In this document: positions 1 through 6,541 of the stretch, one piece after another
How the letters are laid out: every line of letters starts with the position of its first letter
Numbering within the stretch: position 1 is the first letter of the stretch
Made by a program: the position numbers and the translations under genes
NCBI RefSeq assembly: GCF_049310025.1
Contig: NZ_JBJYKD010000045.1
Location: forward strand, 1-15,006
DNA: 15,006 nucleotides
From: JBJYKD01 sp049310025
GTDB taxonomy: Bacteria > Bacillota > Thermosediminibacteria > Thermosediminibacterales > Tepidanaerobacteraceae
Reading direction: 5' to 3'
The notes under the pieces: generated by a model
Told to the model about the DNA's origin: nothing
What the model saw: the letters and a program-made list of their open reading frames with translations, nothing else
The model's database searches: none

Positions 1-35
1 ATATTTAGTTTTCAAGGTCCATGTTTAACTGGAAT

Positions 36-64
36 TTGAATAAGTTTGATTTACTAAATATATT
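36..64 (+). promoter_or_regulatory. Candidate sigma-A promoter for the Gate-domain gene
   Basis: A -35-like TTGAAT (36-41) is followed after 17 bp by a -10-like TATATT (59-64), in an AT-rich stretch about 95 bp before the start codon at 158. The match is 4/6 and 5/6 to the housekeeping consensus. It is seen only as a pattern, and other hexamer pairs in this AT-rich DNA are possible. Confidence 0.4.
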
Positions 65-84
65 ATACGAGGAGGTGAGAGAAG

Positions 85-125
85 GTGATATTAAGTAAAA
101 GTCTGTAATGATTCTCCGGGCTTTT
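85..125 (+). other. Possible short leader ORF with overlapping hairpin
   Basis: A GTG at 85 preceded by GGAGG (71-75) opens a seven-codon frame (MILSKSL, stop 106-108). AAAAGTCTG (97-105) can pair with CGGGCTTTT (117-125) through nine base pairs, some of them G-U. The arrangement resembles a small leader peptide with an attenuator-like hairpin ahead of the gene at 158. It could also be the end of an upstream transcription unit or chance. No function is recognised. Confidence 0.2.
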
Positions 126-157
126 CTTACAAAATTATTATTTAAAGGAGGTTTAAC

Positions 158-1243
158 ATGGCTGTCAAAGAAAAAGTGGTCGTTGGAACGGAACGCAGGA
201 TGGAAACCATAGAGTGGGTTGGTTTGAGTCTGTTATTTCTTTCCCTTGTAATATTGTTTGTAAAGCCCGCCATCATCGGCGGAATTTTCGACGCCATGGT
301 CGGCAGAGTGGTACCCATAGTCGTGAAGGTGTATCTTACCGGTACACTGGGCAGCGCCATCATACTCAGCGTCATGACAGGCCGGATCCTGGAGCGCCTC
401 GGTTTCACCGACGCCCTGGTCCGGGTGTTTACCCCGCTGGCCAAACTCATTAGAATTACTCCCCTGGTGATCGTTCCTGCCATCTACAACATCCTCGGAG
501 ATATCAACGCGTCGGGGCGCATAACAGCTCCCTCGCTAAAAAAAGCCGGCGCCACAAAGGATGAGCAGAAAATAGCCATCGCCACCATGTGCCAGGGCAA
601 CCAGTCTTTTTCCACTTTCATGCTGGGCCTCTTGGCCTTTACGAAGGGCGGAATATGGGCCTTCCCCATTATCGTGGTGGGTCTGTTCCTGCCGGTTATC
701 CTGGTGCCGTTTATCCTGAGCAAGACCATTTACAGGAATGTGAAATACAAAGACATAAGTGAAATGCCGAGGTTCACCCCAAATACCCCCGCCATTCCCA
801 CGATATTTAACGGTGCGCGGGAGGGGGCGGAGCTGTTATTCCTGCTGCTGATACCGGCCGCCGCCGTGGTGTTCGCTCTTATCGGCGCCCTGGAATTTGT
901 AGGAATATGGAAGCCCATAGAAGCCGCCATATCCTCCTTCCTCTCCGCACTTTCAATCGACCCGACCACAGGTCTGCAGTCAATCCTGGTGTCGCCCACA
1001 CTGGCCATGAACACCCTGGTGGAGACCATATCCAAGGTGCCGCCACGCATGGCGATCGGCTCATTCATTCTTGGCGCCTCGGGGTTCCCCCTGCAGATCC
1101 CCCTGGCCCAGATACCGGCGGTGTGGTCTCAAAATTCCGACCTTACCGCCGGTGAAGCCATGCAGGCATCCATAGTGGGTATGATTATCCGCATCATATC
1201 GGCCTTCATACTTGCATGGGTTTTGACGCCTTTAGTCGTATAA
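158..1243 (+). CDS. Gate (nucleoside recognition) domain membrane protein
   Basis: This 361-residue hydrophobic protein has about seven to eight predicted membrane segments (roughly residues 20-42, 52-75, 97-113, 150-185, 225-250, 300-320, 338-360). The stretch around residues 118-160, with NASGRITAPSLKKAG and MCQGNQSFSTFMLG, and its counterpart near residues 280-320 resemble the Gate/nucleoside-recognition domain shared by SpmA/SpmB, YjiH and nucleoside permeases. Members are thought to be transporters or transport-related, but substrates are mostly unknown. The ATG at 158 follows AAAGGAGG (144-151) at 6 bp, which fixes the start. The gene lies upstream of the TPP riboswitch, so the riboswitch does not control it, and a link to thiamin would be speculation. 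No clear terminator follows the stop codon. Confidence 0.75.
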   Translation: MAVKEKVVVGTERRMETIEWVGLSLLFLSLVILFVKPAIIGGIFDAMVGRVVPIVVKVYLTGTLGSAIILSVMTGRILERLGFTDALVRVFTPLAKLIRITPLVIVPAIYNILGDINASGRITAPSLKKAGATKDEQKIAIATMCQGNQSFSTFMLGLLAFTKGGIWAFPIIVVGLFLPVILVPFILSKTIYRNVKYKDISEMPRFTPNTPAIPTIFNGAREGAELLFLLLIPAAAVVFALIGALEFVGIWKPIEAAISSFLSALSIDPTTGLQSILVSPTLAMNTLVETISKVPPRMAIGSFILGASGFPLQIPLAQIPAVWSQNSDLTAGEAMQASIVGMIIRIISAFILAWVLTPLVV

Positions 1244-1359
1244 CCTACCTTTTGACAAACAATGCCGTTTTTTAACGTCAGAAAGCGAGAGCGGGTAAAA
1301 TATCAGCAGCTGGCTGAAGCTGAAACAATGGCCGGAAAATGTCTTTTCAGGATGGTTAC

Positions 1360-1388
1360 TTTACAAATTTCAAAATAAGGAATAAAAT
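1360..1388 (+). promoter_or_regulatory. Candidate promoter of the thi operon
   Basis: TTTACA (1360-1365) and TAAAAT (1383-1388) are separated by 17 bp, each differing from the sigma-A consensus at one position. They lie about 55 bp before the TPP aptamer, the right side and distance to transcribe the riboswitch. Other -10-like words occur in the adjacent AT repeat, so the exact start of transcription is uncertain. Confidence 0.5.
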
Positions 1389-1431
1389 TATATTTATAGA
1401 AACAAAAAAATAAAATTATACTTTAGAAACA
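1381..1431. repeat. Imperfect AT-rich tandem repeat, two units
   Basis: The segment at 1381-1404 (AATAAAATTATATTTATAG followed by AAACA) recurs at 1409-1431 with one substitution and one single-base deletion. The period is about 28 bp. The repeat sits between the candidate thi promoter and the aptamer, and overlaps the promoter's -10. It may be slippage-derived, or it may supply an extra -10 or UP-like element. Confidence 0.6.
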
Positions 1432-1443
1432 TAAAATAGAATA

Positions 1444-1530
1444 CATTACTAGGGGTGCCGAAAGGCTGAGAGGACCAAAAGTCCAACCCTTTGAACCTGA
1501 TGTGGGTAATGCCACCGGAGGGAAGTAATG
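1444..1530 (+). ncRNA. TPP riboswitch aptamer (THI element)
   Basis: The conserved THI-box cores are present in order: AGGGGTGCC (1451-1459), GGCTGAGAGG (1464-1473), CCCTTTGAACCTGATGTGGG (1487-1506), TAATGCCACCGGAGGGAA (1507-1524). The closing stem P1 is a perfect 7-bp pairing of CATTACT (1444-1450) with AGTAATG (1524-1530). A small optional stem (GGAC/GTCC) sits between the two halves. The family binds thiamin pyrophosphate and shuts off thiamin genes. Its position just ahead of an intrinsic terminator and thiS predicts transcriptional attenuation of the whole thi operon when TPP is plentiful. Confidence 0.97.
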
Positions 1531-1554
1531 AGGATTGCTTAAAAAGTAAATCGG

Positions 1555-1595
1555 AGCTTCCATTGATTCCCTATCGATGGAAGCTTTTATTTTTC
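1555..1595 (+). terminator. Riboswitch-controlled intrinsic terminator
   Basis: AGCTTCCATTGAT (1555-1567) pairs with ATCGATGGAAGCT (1573-1585) in a 13-bp stem with one G-U pair and a 5-base loop. A U-rich tail follows (TTTATTTTT from 1586). It lies between the TPP aptamer and the thiS ribosome binding site, the expected position for the expression platform of an OFF switch. Confidence 0.9.
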
Positions 1596-1614
1596 CTTTA
1601 AAGGAGGGGTGTAT

Positions 1615-1815
1615 TTGAAAGTCATTCTAAATGGGAAGGAAGAAAACCTCGCAAATGCAGTAACCGTTGGTCAGTTACTGGACATGAAGGGGTGCAGGCT
1701 TAATTCGGTGATTGTGGTGGTCAATTCTTCCGTTGTCAGGAAGGAAGACTGGGACAATTTTGTAATAAGCGAGAACGACCAGGTCGAGATAGTGAGAATC
1801 GTGGGAGGAGGATAA
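1615..1815 (+). CDS. thiS: ThiS, sulfur-carrier protein for thiazole synthesis
   Basis: This 66-residue ubiquitin-fold protein ends in the diagnostic VRIVGGG. In the family the C-terminal Gly-Gly is adenylated and converted to a thiocarboxylate, which hands sulfur to ThiG. The chosen start is the TTG at 1615, because AGGAGG (1602-1607) lies 7 bp ahead of it. An in-frame GTG at 1609 lies almost on top of that site and is unlikely. The length and the N-terminus MKVILNGKE then match the family. thiG starts 3 bp after the stop codon. It is the first gene behind the TPP riboswitch. The activating enzyme ThiF is not encoded in this window. Confidence 0.95.
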   Translation: MKVILNGKEENLANAVTVGQLLDMKGCRLNSVIVVVNSSVVRKEDWDNFVISENDQVEIVRIVGGG

Positions 1816-1818
1816 AAA

Positions 1819-2586
1819 ATGAATGATAATTTAATAATAGGCGAAAGGAAACTGGAAAACAGGCTGTTTATAGGGACCGGGAAGTTTTCGGACTACCGGA
1901 TCATGGGGGAAGCCGTGCGACAATCAGGAGCTCAGGTAGTTACCGTGGCCCTGAGGAGAGTTAACCTTGAACAGCCTCAAGAAAGTGAGCTAAATTACAT
2001 ACCCGAAGGTTGCATCCTCATGCCCAATACCTCCGGCGCCAGAACCGCCGAAGAAGCGGTGAAAATCGCCAGGATAGCCAGGGCGGCCGGCTGCGGCAAC
2101 TGGGTCAAGATAGAGGTGGTGACCGACCAGAGGTACCTGCTGCCGGACAACTATGAGACCATAAAAGCTACCGAAATCCTTGCAAAAGAAGGATTTGTGG
2201 TGCTTCCATACATTAGCCCCGACCTGATGGTGGCCAAGCGGCTAATGGAAGCTGGAGCAGCCGCCGTAATGCCCCTTGGCGCCCCCATTGGTTCAAACCG
2301 GGGTCTCAGGACTCGTGAATTGATTCGTATCTTAATTGAAGAAATTGACCTGCCGGTAATTGTGGACGCAGGAATCGGCAAACCCTCCGAGGCGGCGGAG
2401 GCCATGGAAATGGGTGCAGCGGCGGTACTGGTCAATACCGCCATTGCGACTGCAAAAGATCCGGTTGCAATGGCCAGAGCCTTCAGCCTTGCAGTAAAGG
2501 CCGGAAGAATGGCTTATTTATCGGGTCTTGCGCCAACCAAAAAATATGCCGAGGCCTCATCTCCACTGACCGGGTTCCTGTATTAA
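1819..2586 (+). CDS. thiG: ThiG, thiazole synthase
   Basis: This 255-residue TIM-barrel enzyme condenses deoxyxylulose 5-phosphate, dehydroglycine and ThiS-thiocarboxylate sulfur to make the thiamin thiazole phosphate. Family landmarks are visible: FIGTGKF near residues 17-23, ALRRVN near 44-49, PNTSGARTAEEA near 69-80, the Schiff-base lysine in NWVKIEV (Lys97), and a phosphate-binding C-terminal half with MPLGAPIGSNRGL (151-163) and VDAGIGKPSEAAEAMEMGAAAVLVNTA. The length is normal for the family. It is preceded by GGAGGA inside the end of thiS, with 3 bp between the two genes. ThiG forms a complex with ThiS, consistent with their adjacency. Confidence 0.97.
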   Translation: MNDNLIIGERKLENRLFIGTGKFSDYRIMGEAVRQSGAQVVTVALRRVNLEQPQESELNYIPEGCILMPNTSGARTAEEAVKIARIARAAGCGNWVKIEVVTDQRYLLPDNYETIKATEILAKEGFVVLPYISPDLMVAKRLMEAGAAAVMPLGAPIGSNRGLRTRELIRILIEEIDLPVIVDAGIGKPSEAAEAMEMGAAAVLVNTAIATAKDPVAMARAFSLAVKAGRMAYLSGLAPTKKYAEASSPLTGFLY

Positions 2587-2603
2587 AAATGGAGGCGGTA
2601 TTA

Positions 2604-3731
2604 ATGAGCTTTTACGATGTCTATAAGGAGTATGAGGACTTTGATTTTGAGCGTTTTTTCCTGAACCGGACCGAACAGGACGTATTGAACGCCCTTTCCA
2701 GAGAACACCTGGATGAAGTCGATTATCTGACGCTTTTATCACCGGCGGCCGGAAATTTTCTTGAAGAAATGGCACAAAAAGCCCACAGCATAACCCTGAG
2801 AAATTTTGGAAGAGTGATTTTTCTGTTCACGCCGTTATACCTGTCTGATTTTTGTGCGAATCAGTGCGCCTACTGCAGCTTTAATGCCAGAAATAAGTTC
2901 GAGAGGAAAAAGCTCACTCTGAAACAGGTGGAAGAAGAGGCAAAAGCCATAGCCAAAACGGGAATAAAAGAAATACTTATACTGACCGGGGAATCGAGGC
3001 AGCACAGTCCGGTATCATATATAAAAGACTGTGTGGGTATTTTAAAGAATTATTTTTCCAGCGTTTCAATAGAAATCTACCCCCTTGAAGAAGAGGAGTA
3101 CAGGGAACTGGTCGAAGCCGGCGTGGACGGCCTCACCATGTTTCAGGAGGTCTACGACCCGAAAATATACGATAAATATCATTTCGGCCCCAAGAAAAAT
3201 TACCATTATCGGCTGGACGCCCCGGAAAGAAGCTGCCGGGCAGGCATGAGGACGGTGGGCGTGGGGGCTCTCCTGGGTCTTGCCGACTGGAGAAAGGAGG
3301 CATTTTTTACAGGACTGCACGCCGATTACTTGCAGAAGAAATTTTGGGATGTGCAGGTGAGCATATCTTTGCCCAGGTTTCGCCCCAGCTTTAGCGGCTT
3401 TCAACCCCCGAACCCGGTGGACGACAGGAGTTTTGTGCAAATTCTCCTGGCTCACAGGCTGTTTTTGCCAAGAGTCGGAATAACCATATCCACCAGGGAA
3501 AGGCCCGAATTCCGGGACAACATACTGCCTCTCGGGGTCACTAAAATGTCGGCGGGCTCTTCTACAAGAGTGGGAGGTTATGCTCATCCCGCCAGGAGGG
3601 CGCCCCAGTTTGAAATATCTGACCCCAGAAGTGTGGAGGAGATAAAACAGATGTTGGTGAAAAAGGGATACCAGCCCATTTTCGAGGACTGGCAGCAATG
3701 GGACTCTATCGAGAAAAAGTTGTGTTCATGA
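2604..3731 (+). CDS. thiH: ThiH, 2-iminoacetate synthase (radical SAM tyrosine lyase)
   Basis: This 375-residue radical-SAM enzyme cleaves tyrosine to dehydroglycine (2-iminoacetate) and p-cresol, feeding ThiG. The CX3CX2C cluster-binding motif CANQCAYC is at Cys84, Cys88 and Cys91, followed by SFNARNKF. The partial barrel and the C-terminal stretch GVTKMSAGSSTRVGGY are typical of ThiH. The start is set at ATG 2604, which has GGAGG (2591-2595) 8 bp upstream. An ATG 15 bp earlier overlaps that site and is unlikely. Use of ThiH rather than the oxygen-dependent ThiO fits an anaerobic lifestyle. It follows thiG closely in the same operon. Confidence 0.96.
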   Translation: MSFYDVYKEYEDFDFERFFLNRTEQDVLNALSREHLDEVDYLTLLSPAAGNFLEEMAQKAHSITLRNFGRVIFLFTPLYLSDFCANQCAYCSFNARNKFERKKLTLKQVEEEAKAIAKTGIKEILILTGESRQHSPVSYIKDCVGILKNYFSSVSIEIYPLEEEEYRELVEAGVDGLTMFQEVYDPKIYDKYHFGPKKNYHYRLDAPERSCRAGMRTVGVGALLGLADWRKEAFFTGLHADYLQKKFWDVQVSISLPRFRPSFSGFQPPNPVDDRSFVQILLAHRLFLPRVGITISTRERPEFRDNILPLGVTKMSAGSSTRVGGYAHPARRAPQFEISDPRSVEEIKQMLVKKGYQPIFEDWQQWDSIEKKLCS

Positions 3732-3758
3732 ACATAGCGACTGGAGGGGAACCAACGG

Positions 3759-4424
3759 ATGAAAAAAAGGAAAGAAAATATATTGGACACGGATATTTAC
3801 TGCATCACTGGTGAGAAGTTTTCCCTGGGAAGGACAAATATCCAGGTGGTTGAAGAAATGATTGAGGCCGGGATAAAAGTAGTTCAATACAGGGAAAAAG
3901 AGAAAAAGGACCTTTATAAATACCGGGAATGTTTAAAAATCAGGGAAATGACAAGGGAAGCCGGCGTCACTTTCATCATTGACGACGATGTAGATATAGC
4001 ATTGCTGGTAAAAGCCGATGGAGTACATATCGGTCAGGAAGACCTGCCCATCGAAAAGGTAAGGGAGCTGGTGGGAGAAGATATGATAATAGGAGTTTCC
4101 ACCCATTCCCCTGAGCAGGCTCGACAGGCGGTGGAAAAAGGGGCCGATTACATCGGAGTAGGCCCCATATTCAGGACCTTCACCAAAGAGGATGTGTGTG
4201 ACCCGGTGGGCCTGGAGTATCTGGACTTTGTGGTGAAAAACATAGGCATCCCCTTTGTGGCCATTGGCGGCATAAAGGAACATAACATCCAGGAAGTGGT
4301 AAGGCATGGCGCAAGATGCATATGCATGGTGACCGAAATCCTGGAAGCGCCGGACATAAAAAAGAAAATAAAGTCTCTCCGGGAAAAGATAAGACAGGCG
4401 GCGGAAAAAGATAAATATTTATAG
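3759..4424 (+). CDS. thiE: ThiE, thiamine-phosphate synthase
   Basis: This 221-residue TIM-barrel enzyme couples hydroxymethylpyrimidine diphosphate with thiazole phosphate to give thiamin phosphate. Family signatures are VVQYREK near residues 41-47 (pyrimidine/phosphate site), IDDDVDIALLVKADGVHIGQEDLP near 73-96, GVSTHSPEQA, GPIFRTFTK (diphosphate-binding loop) and VAIGGI. In the second motif the usual Ile-Asn-Asp reads Ile-Asp-Asp, a mild variation. The ATG at 3759 follows GGAGG (3743-3747) at an 11-bp spacing. It is the last gene of the TPP-regulated operon. No intrinsic terminator is obvious after the stop, and a relic of the neighbouring locus begins there at once. Confidence 0.94.
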   Translation: MKKRKENILDTDIYCITGEKFSLGRTNIQVVEEMIEAGIKVVQYREKEKKDLYKYRECLKIREMTREAGVTFIIDDDVDIALLVKADGVHIGQEDLPIEKVRELVGEDMIIGVSTHSPEQARQAVEKGADYIGVGPIFRTFTKEDVCDPVGLEYLDFVVKNIGIPFVAIGGIKEHNIQEVVRHGARCICMVTEILEAPDIKKKIKSLREKIRQAAEKDKYL

Positions 4425-4463
4425 ATGTCGTATTCCCATGGCTGAGCACTGGAAAAAATTGCT
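4421..4463 (+). pseudogene. Relic copy of the junction of the downstream two-gene locus
   Basis: ATGGCTGAGCACTGGA at 4438-4453 is identical to the first 16 bases of the nucleotidyltransferase gene at 4883. The next bases also encode Lys-Lys-Leu (MAEHWKKL in both). Upstream, AGATGTCGT (4423-4431) resembles AGATGTTGT (4872-4880), which lies at the end of the small partner gene. The similarity therefore spans the gene-gene junction. The frame then diverges and stops at 4492-4494. There is no ribosome binding site. This looks like the remains of a second copy or a recombination scar directly abutting thiE. Confidence 0.65.
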
Positions 4464-4538
4464 TTGTAGATTATTTTTTATAGCCATTCTGTGATACAGC
4501 TCTTTATTAATATACGCGATCCTGGATAGATACATTTA

Positions 4539-4567
4539 TTTACAAAATGTTTATAAATTGTTATAAT
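4539..4567 (+). promoter_or_regulatory. Near-consensus promoter for the two-gene locus
   Basis: TTTACA (4539-4544), exactly 17 bp, then a perfect TATAAT (4562-4567), about 60 bp before the first start codon. This is the best sigma-A-type match in the window. It indicates that the locus has its own promoter, separate from the thi operon. Confidence 0.75.
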
Positions 4568-4626
4568 TGCATTAATCATTCTTAAATATATCCAGTGCCA
4601 GCCAGCATAATGTGGGAGGCGATGAT

Positions 4627-4890
4627 ATGATCATAGAGACAACTATCAACGCTCAAACAAAAAATTATCTCAAAGAGGCACATCTTGCCAAGCTCATAAA
4701 AAGCATGGAATTTTCTGATGAATATATGGCCCAAATTTTTAATTTATTTACTGATGTTCATACTCAAGATATCGCCAAATTTATGATAGCATATGATATT
4801 TCATATAAAAACTTAAAAATGTACTACGAAAAATATATAAAGAAAATTTACCCGAATGCGATTTTAGAGGAGATGTTGTCCTATGGCTGA
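4627..4890 (+). CDS. Small hypothetical protein paired with AbiEii-like nucleotidyltransferase
   Basis: I do not recognise this 87-residue protein. It is rich in Lys, Tyr, Ile and Met, has no membrane segment or signal peptide, and looks largely helical (KNYLKEAHLAKLIKSMEF and ISYKNLKMYYEKYIKKIY). There is no obvious helix-turn-helix, metal motif or HEPN R-X4-6-H motif. The start ATG at 4627 has GGGAGG (4614-4619) 7 bp upstream. A GTG at 4612 just ahead of that site is an unlikely alternative. Its end overlaps the following gene by 8 bp, which implies translational coupling. By position it is a candidate antitoxin or partner for the nucleotidyltransferase, which is inference only. Base composition is clearly more AT-rich than in the flanking thi and transketolase genes. 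Confidence 0.75.
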   Translation: MIIETTINAQTKNYLKEAHLAKLIKSMEFSDEYMAQIFNLFTDVHTQDIAKFMIAYDISYKNLKMYYEKYIKKIYPNAILEEMLSYG

Positions 4891-5518
4891 GCACTGGAAG
4901 AAGTTAATTGAAAAGGCATTAGAAATACTGGAAATGGCTAATATGTCTCCCGAAGAATGGTCTTTTGGCGGCGGAAGCGCCCTTACCATGTATTATCATC
5001 ACAGGGAAAGTTTCGATGTAGACATTTTTGTGACTGATGCCCAGCATTTACTTCTTCTGACACCACGTCTGGCCTCTTTTAATGTTGAGATCCGGGATTA
5101 TACCGAAATGTCCAATTTTGTTAAGCTCAAGTTGGATGAAGGAGAAATAGATTTTATACTTGCCCCTCATTTAAATCGAGACTGGTATGTGGAAAAAACG
5201 ATAATGGACCGTAAAATTCGTATCGAAACACCCTGGGAAATAGTTACAAAGAAGCTCTTCTACCGACCTGAAAGTCTGAAAATAAGAGATATAATAGATA
5301 CTGCGGTTGTTTTGAAAAATGAACGCAAAAAGATGTCTGAACAGATACCTATAATCGCTCCAAAGTTTGAAATAATAGATTTAAGATGGAAAAATGTTAA
5401 GGAGTTTTACGAAAAAGAGGCTGAAAAGTTGATTATTCATGATAAATCTATAGTGGATATAGGAAAAAAAGTATTTGATGATTATCTAGCAGAAATAAAA
5501 ATCTATTTAAAAATTTAA
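4883..5518 (+). CDS. AbiEii/AbiGii-like nucleotidyltransferase (putative toxin)
   Basis: This 211-residue protein carries the signature of the AbiEii/DUF1814 nucleotidyltransferases: GGGSAL at 29-34, HRESFDVDIF at 40-49 with metal-binding Asp45 and Asp47, a third acidic residue in GEIDFIL (Asp90), and the family's C-terminal element KKLFYRPESLKIRDIIDTAVV at about 123-143. In the family such proteins are toxins of type IV-like or MenT-like systems, or act in phage abortive infection; MenT enzymes add nucleotides to tRNA. Here the partner is not a recognisable AbiEi regulator but an unknown 87-residue protein overlapping by 8 bp. At 211 residues it is shorter than typical AbiEii (about 250-300). 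AT-rich composition and a duplicate relic upstream suggest acquisition by transfer. The toxin role is inferred. Confidence 0.8.
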   Translation: MAEHWKKLIEKALEILEMANMSPEEWSFGGGSALTMYYHHRESFDVDIFVTDAQHLLLLTPRLASFNVEIRDYTEMSNFVKLKLDEGEIDFILAPHLNRDWYVEKTIMDRKIRIETPWEIVTKKLFYRPESLKIRDIIDTAVVLKNERKKMSEQIPIIAPKFEIIDLRWKNVKEFYEKEAEKLIIHDKSIVDIGKKVFDDYLAEIKIYLKI

Positions 5519-5562
5519 TTAATCGCTTGGTGGAAGTTGGCCGGCAATGTAGAAACAAATAC

Positions 5563-5592
5563 GCGGCCCGGAAGGTTCAGCCTCCCGGCCGC
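5563..5592 (-). terminator. Terminator of the transketolase operon
   Basis: GCGGCC (5563-5568) pairs with GGCCGC (5587-5592), extended by CGGA-type pairs across one mismatch, in a strong GC-rich hairpin. Read on the minus strand it is followed by a U-rich tail (GTATTTGTTTCT). It lies between the convergent putative toxin gene and the transketolase C-terminal gene. It may also slow transcription from the plus strand, although the plus side lacks an immediate T-run. Confidence 0.7.
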
Positions 5593-5614
5593 ATTCTAAC
5601 AGCCCTTTTCAGAA

Positions 5615-6541
5615 TTATTTTTTCAACATCCTGACAGCTCCGGCTATGTCTTCCGCCGTCAGGTGGTATAGCTTTAAAAGTTCTTCGGGCTTGCCCGACT
5701 GACCAAATTCGTCGGCTATGCCTATCCTCTTGATGGGAGTGGGCTTTTCTTCCGCCAGCACTTCCGCCACGGCGCTGCCAAGGCCGCCTATTACCGAGTG
5801 TTCTTCTGCGGTTACTATAGCTCCGCATTCGGCGGCTTTGAGGATTACTTCTCTGTCTATGGGTTTTATGGTATGGATGTTCACCACCATGGCTTTTATG
5901 CCATCTCTTTCAAGGATGTCCGCGGCTTTCAAGGCTTCACCCACCATGACCCCCGTGGCTATTACTGCCGCGTCTTTGCCTTCTCTGAGGATCACTCCTT
6001 TGCCCAGTTCGAATTTGTAGTTCTTGTCAAAGATGGTTTCCACGGGATGACGGCCGAAACGCAGGTATACCGGGCCTTTATGCAGCGCTGCGGCTTTTAC
6101 GGCCTGCCTTGCTTCTTCCGCGTCGGCGGGGTTTACGACGGTCATGTGGGGGAGGGCCCTCATCAGGGCTATGTCTTCTATGGACTGGTGGGTGGCGCCG
6201 TCTTCCCCCACGGTTATCCCGGCGTGGGTGGCGGCTATTTTTACGTTGAGCCGGGGATAGCATATGGAGTTCCTTATCTGCTCAAAGCCCCTGCCTGCGG
6301 CGAATACGGCAAAGGTGCTGGCAAATGGGATCTTGCCGCAGGTGGCGAGGCCGGCGGCTGTGCCCATGAGGTTCTGTTCGGCTATGCCCATGTTGAAAAA
6401 TCTTTCGGGAAATTTCTTGGCAAATACGCTGGTCTTGGTGGATTTTGAAAGGTCCGCGTCCAGGACCACTATTTCTTTGATTTCTTCTCCCAGGGATGCC
6501 AGCGCCTCTCCGTAGGCTTCTCGAGTTGCGATCTTAGACAT
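5615..6541 (-). CDS. Transketolase, C-terminal subunit
   Basis: This 308-residue protein corresponds to the pyrimidine-binding and C-terminal domains of transketolase, encoded separately as in many Firmicutes and archaea. Together with the N-terminal subunit it moves two-carbon units between sugar phosphates in the non-oxidative pentose phosphate pathway, using TPP. The essential glutamate that activates the TPP aminopyrimidine is in GIAEQNLMG (Glu55). HAGITVGEDGATHQSIED and the C-terminal EEHSVIGGLGSAVAE are typical. The start ATG follows AGGAGG at about 8 bp. It lies 154 bp downstream of the N-terminal half, an unusually long and structured gap for a pair usually packed tightly. Confidence 0.93.
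   Translation of the reverse strand: MSKIATREAYGEALASLGEEIKEIVVLDADLSKSTKTSVFAKKFPERFFNMGIAEQNLMGTAAGLATCGKIPFASTFAVFAAGRGFEQIRNSICYPRLNVKIAATHAGITVGEDGATHQSIEDIALMRALPHMTVVNPADAEEARQAVKAAALHKGPVYLRFGRHPVETIFDKNYKFELGKGVILREGKDAAVIATGVMVGEALKAADILERDGIKAMVVNIHTIKPIDREVILKAAECGAIVTAEEHSVIGGLGSAVAEVLAEEKPTPIKRIGIADEFGQSGKPEELLKLYHLTAEDIAGAVRMLKK

Larger units (their letters stand above)
1244..1442 (+). other. Gene-free AT-rich leader region
   Basis: Nothing protein-coding is visible between the Gate-domain gene and the TPP aptamer. The left part (1244-1350) shows no convincing terminator. The right part holds a candidate promoter and an imperfect AT-rich tandem repeat, listed separately. Confidence 0.6.

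Noticed and set aside
3066..3698. 210-codon minus-strand frame opposite thiH
   Set aside because: Shadow of thiH; no family features and no start signal.
5798..6448. Long plus-strand open frame opposite the transketolase C-terminal gene
   Set aside because: It is the complement of a strongly recognised gene, has Gly/Tyr/Phe-rich non-protein-like composition and no ribosome binding site. GC-rich antisense frames stay open by codon bias.
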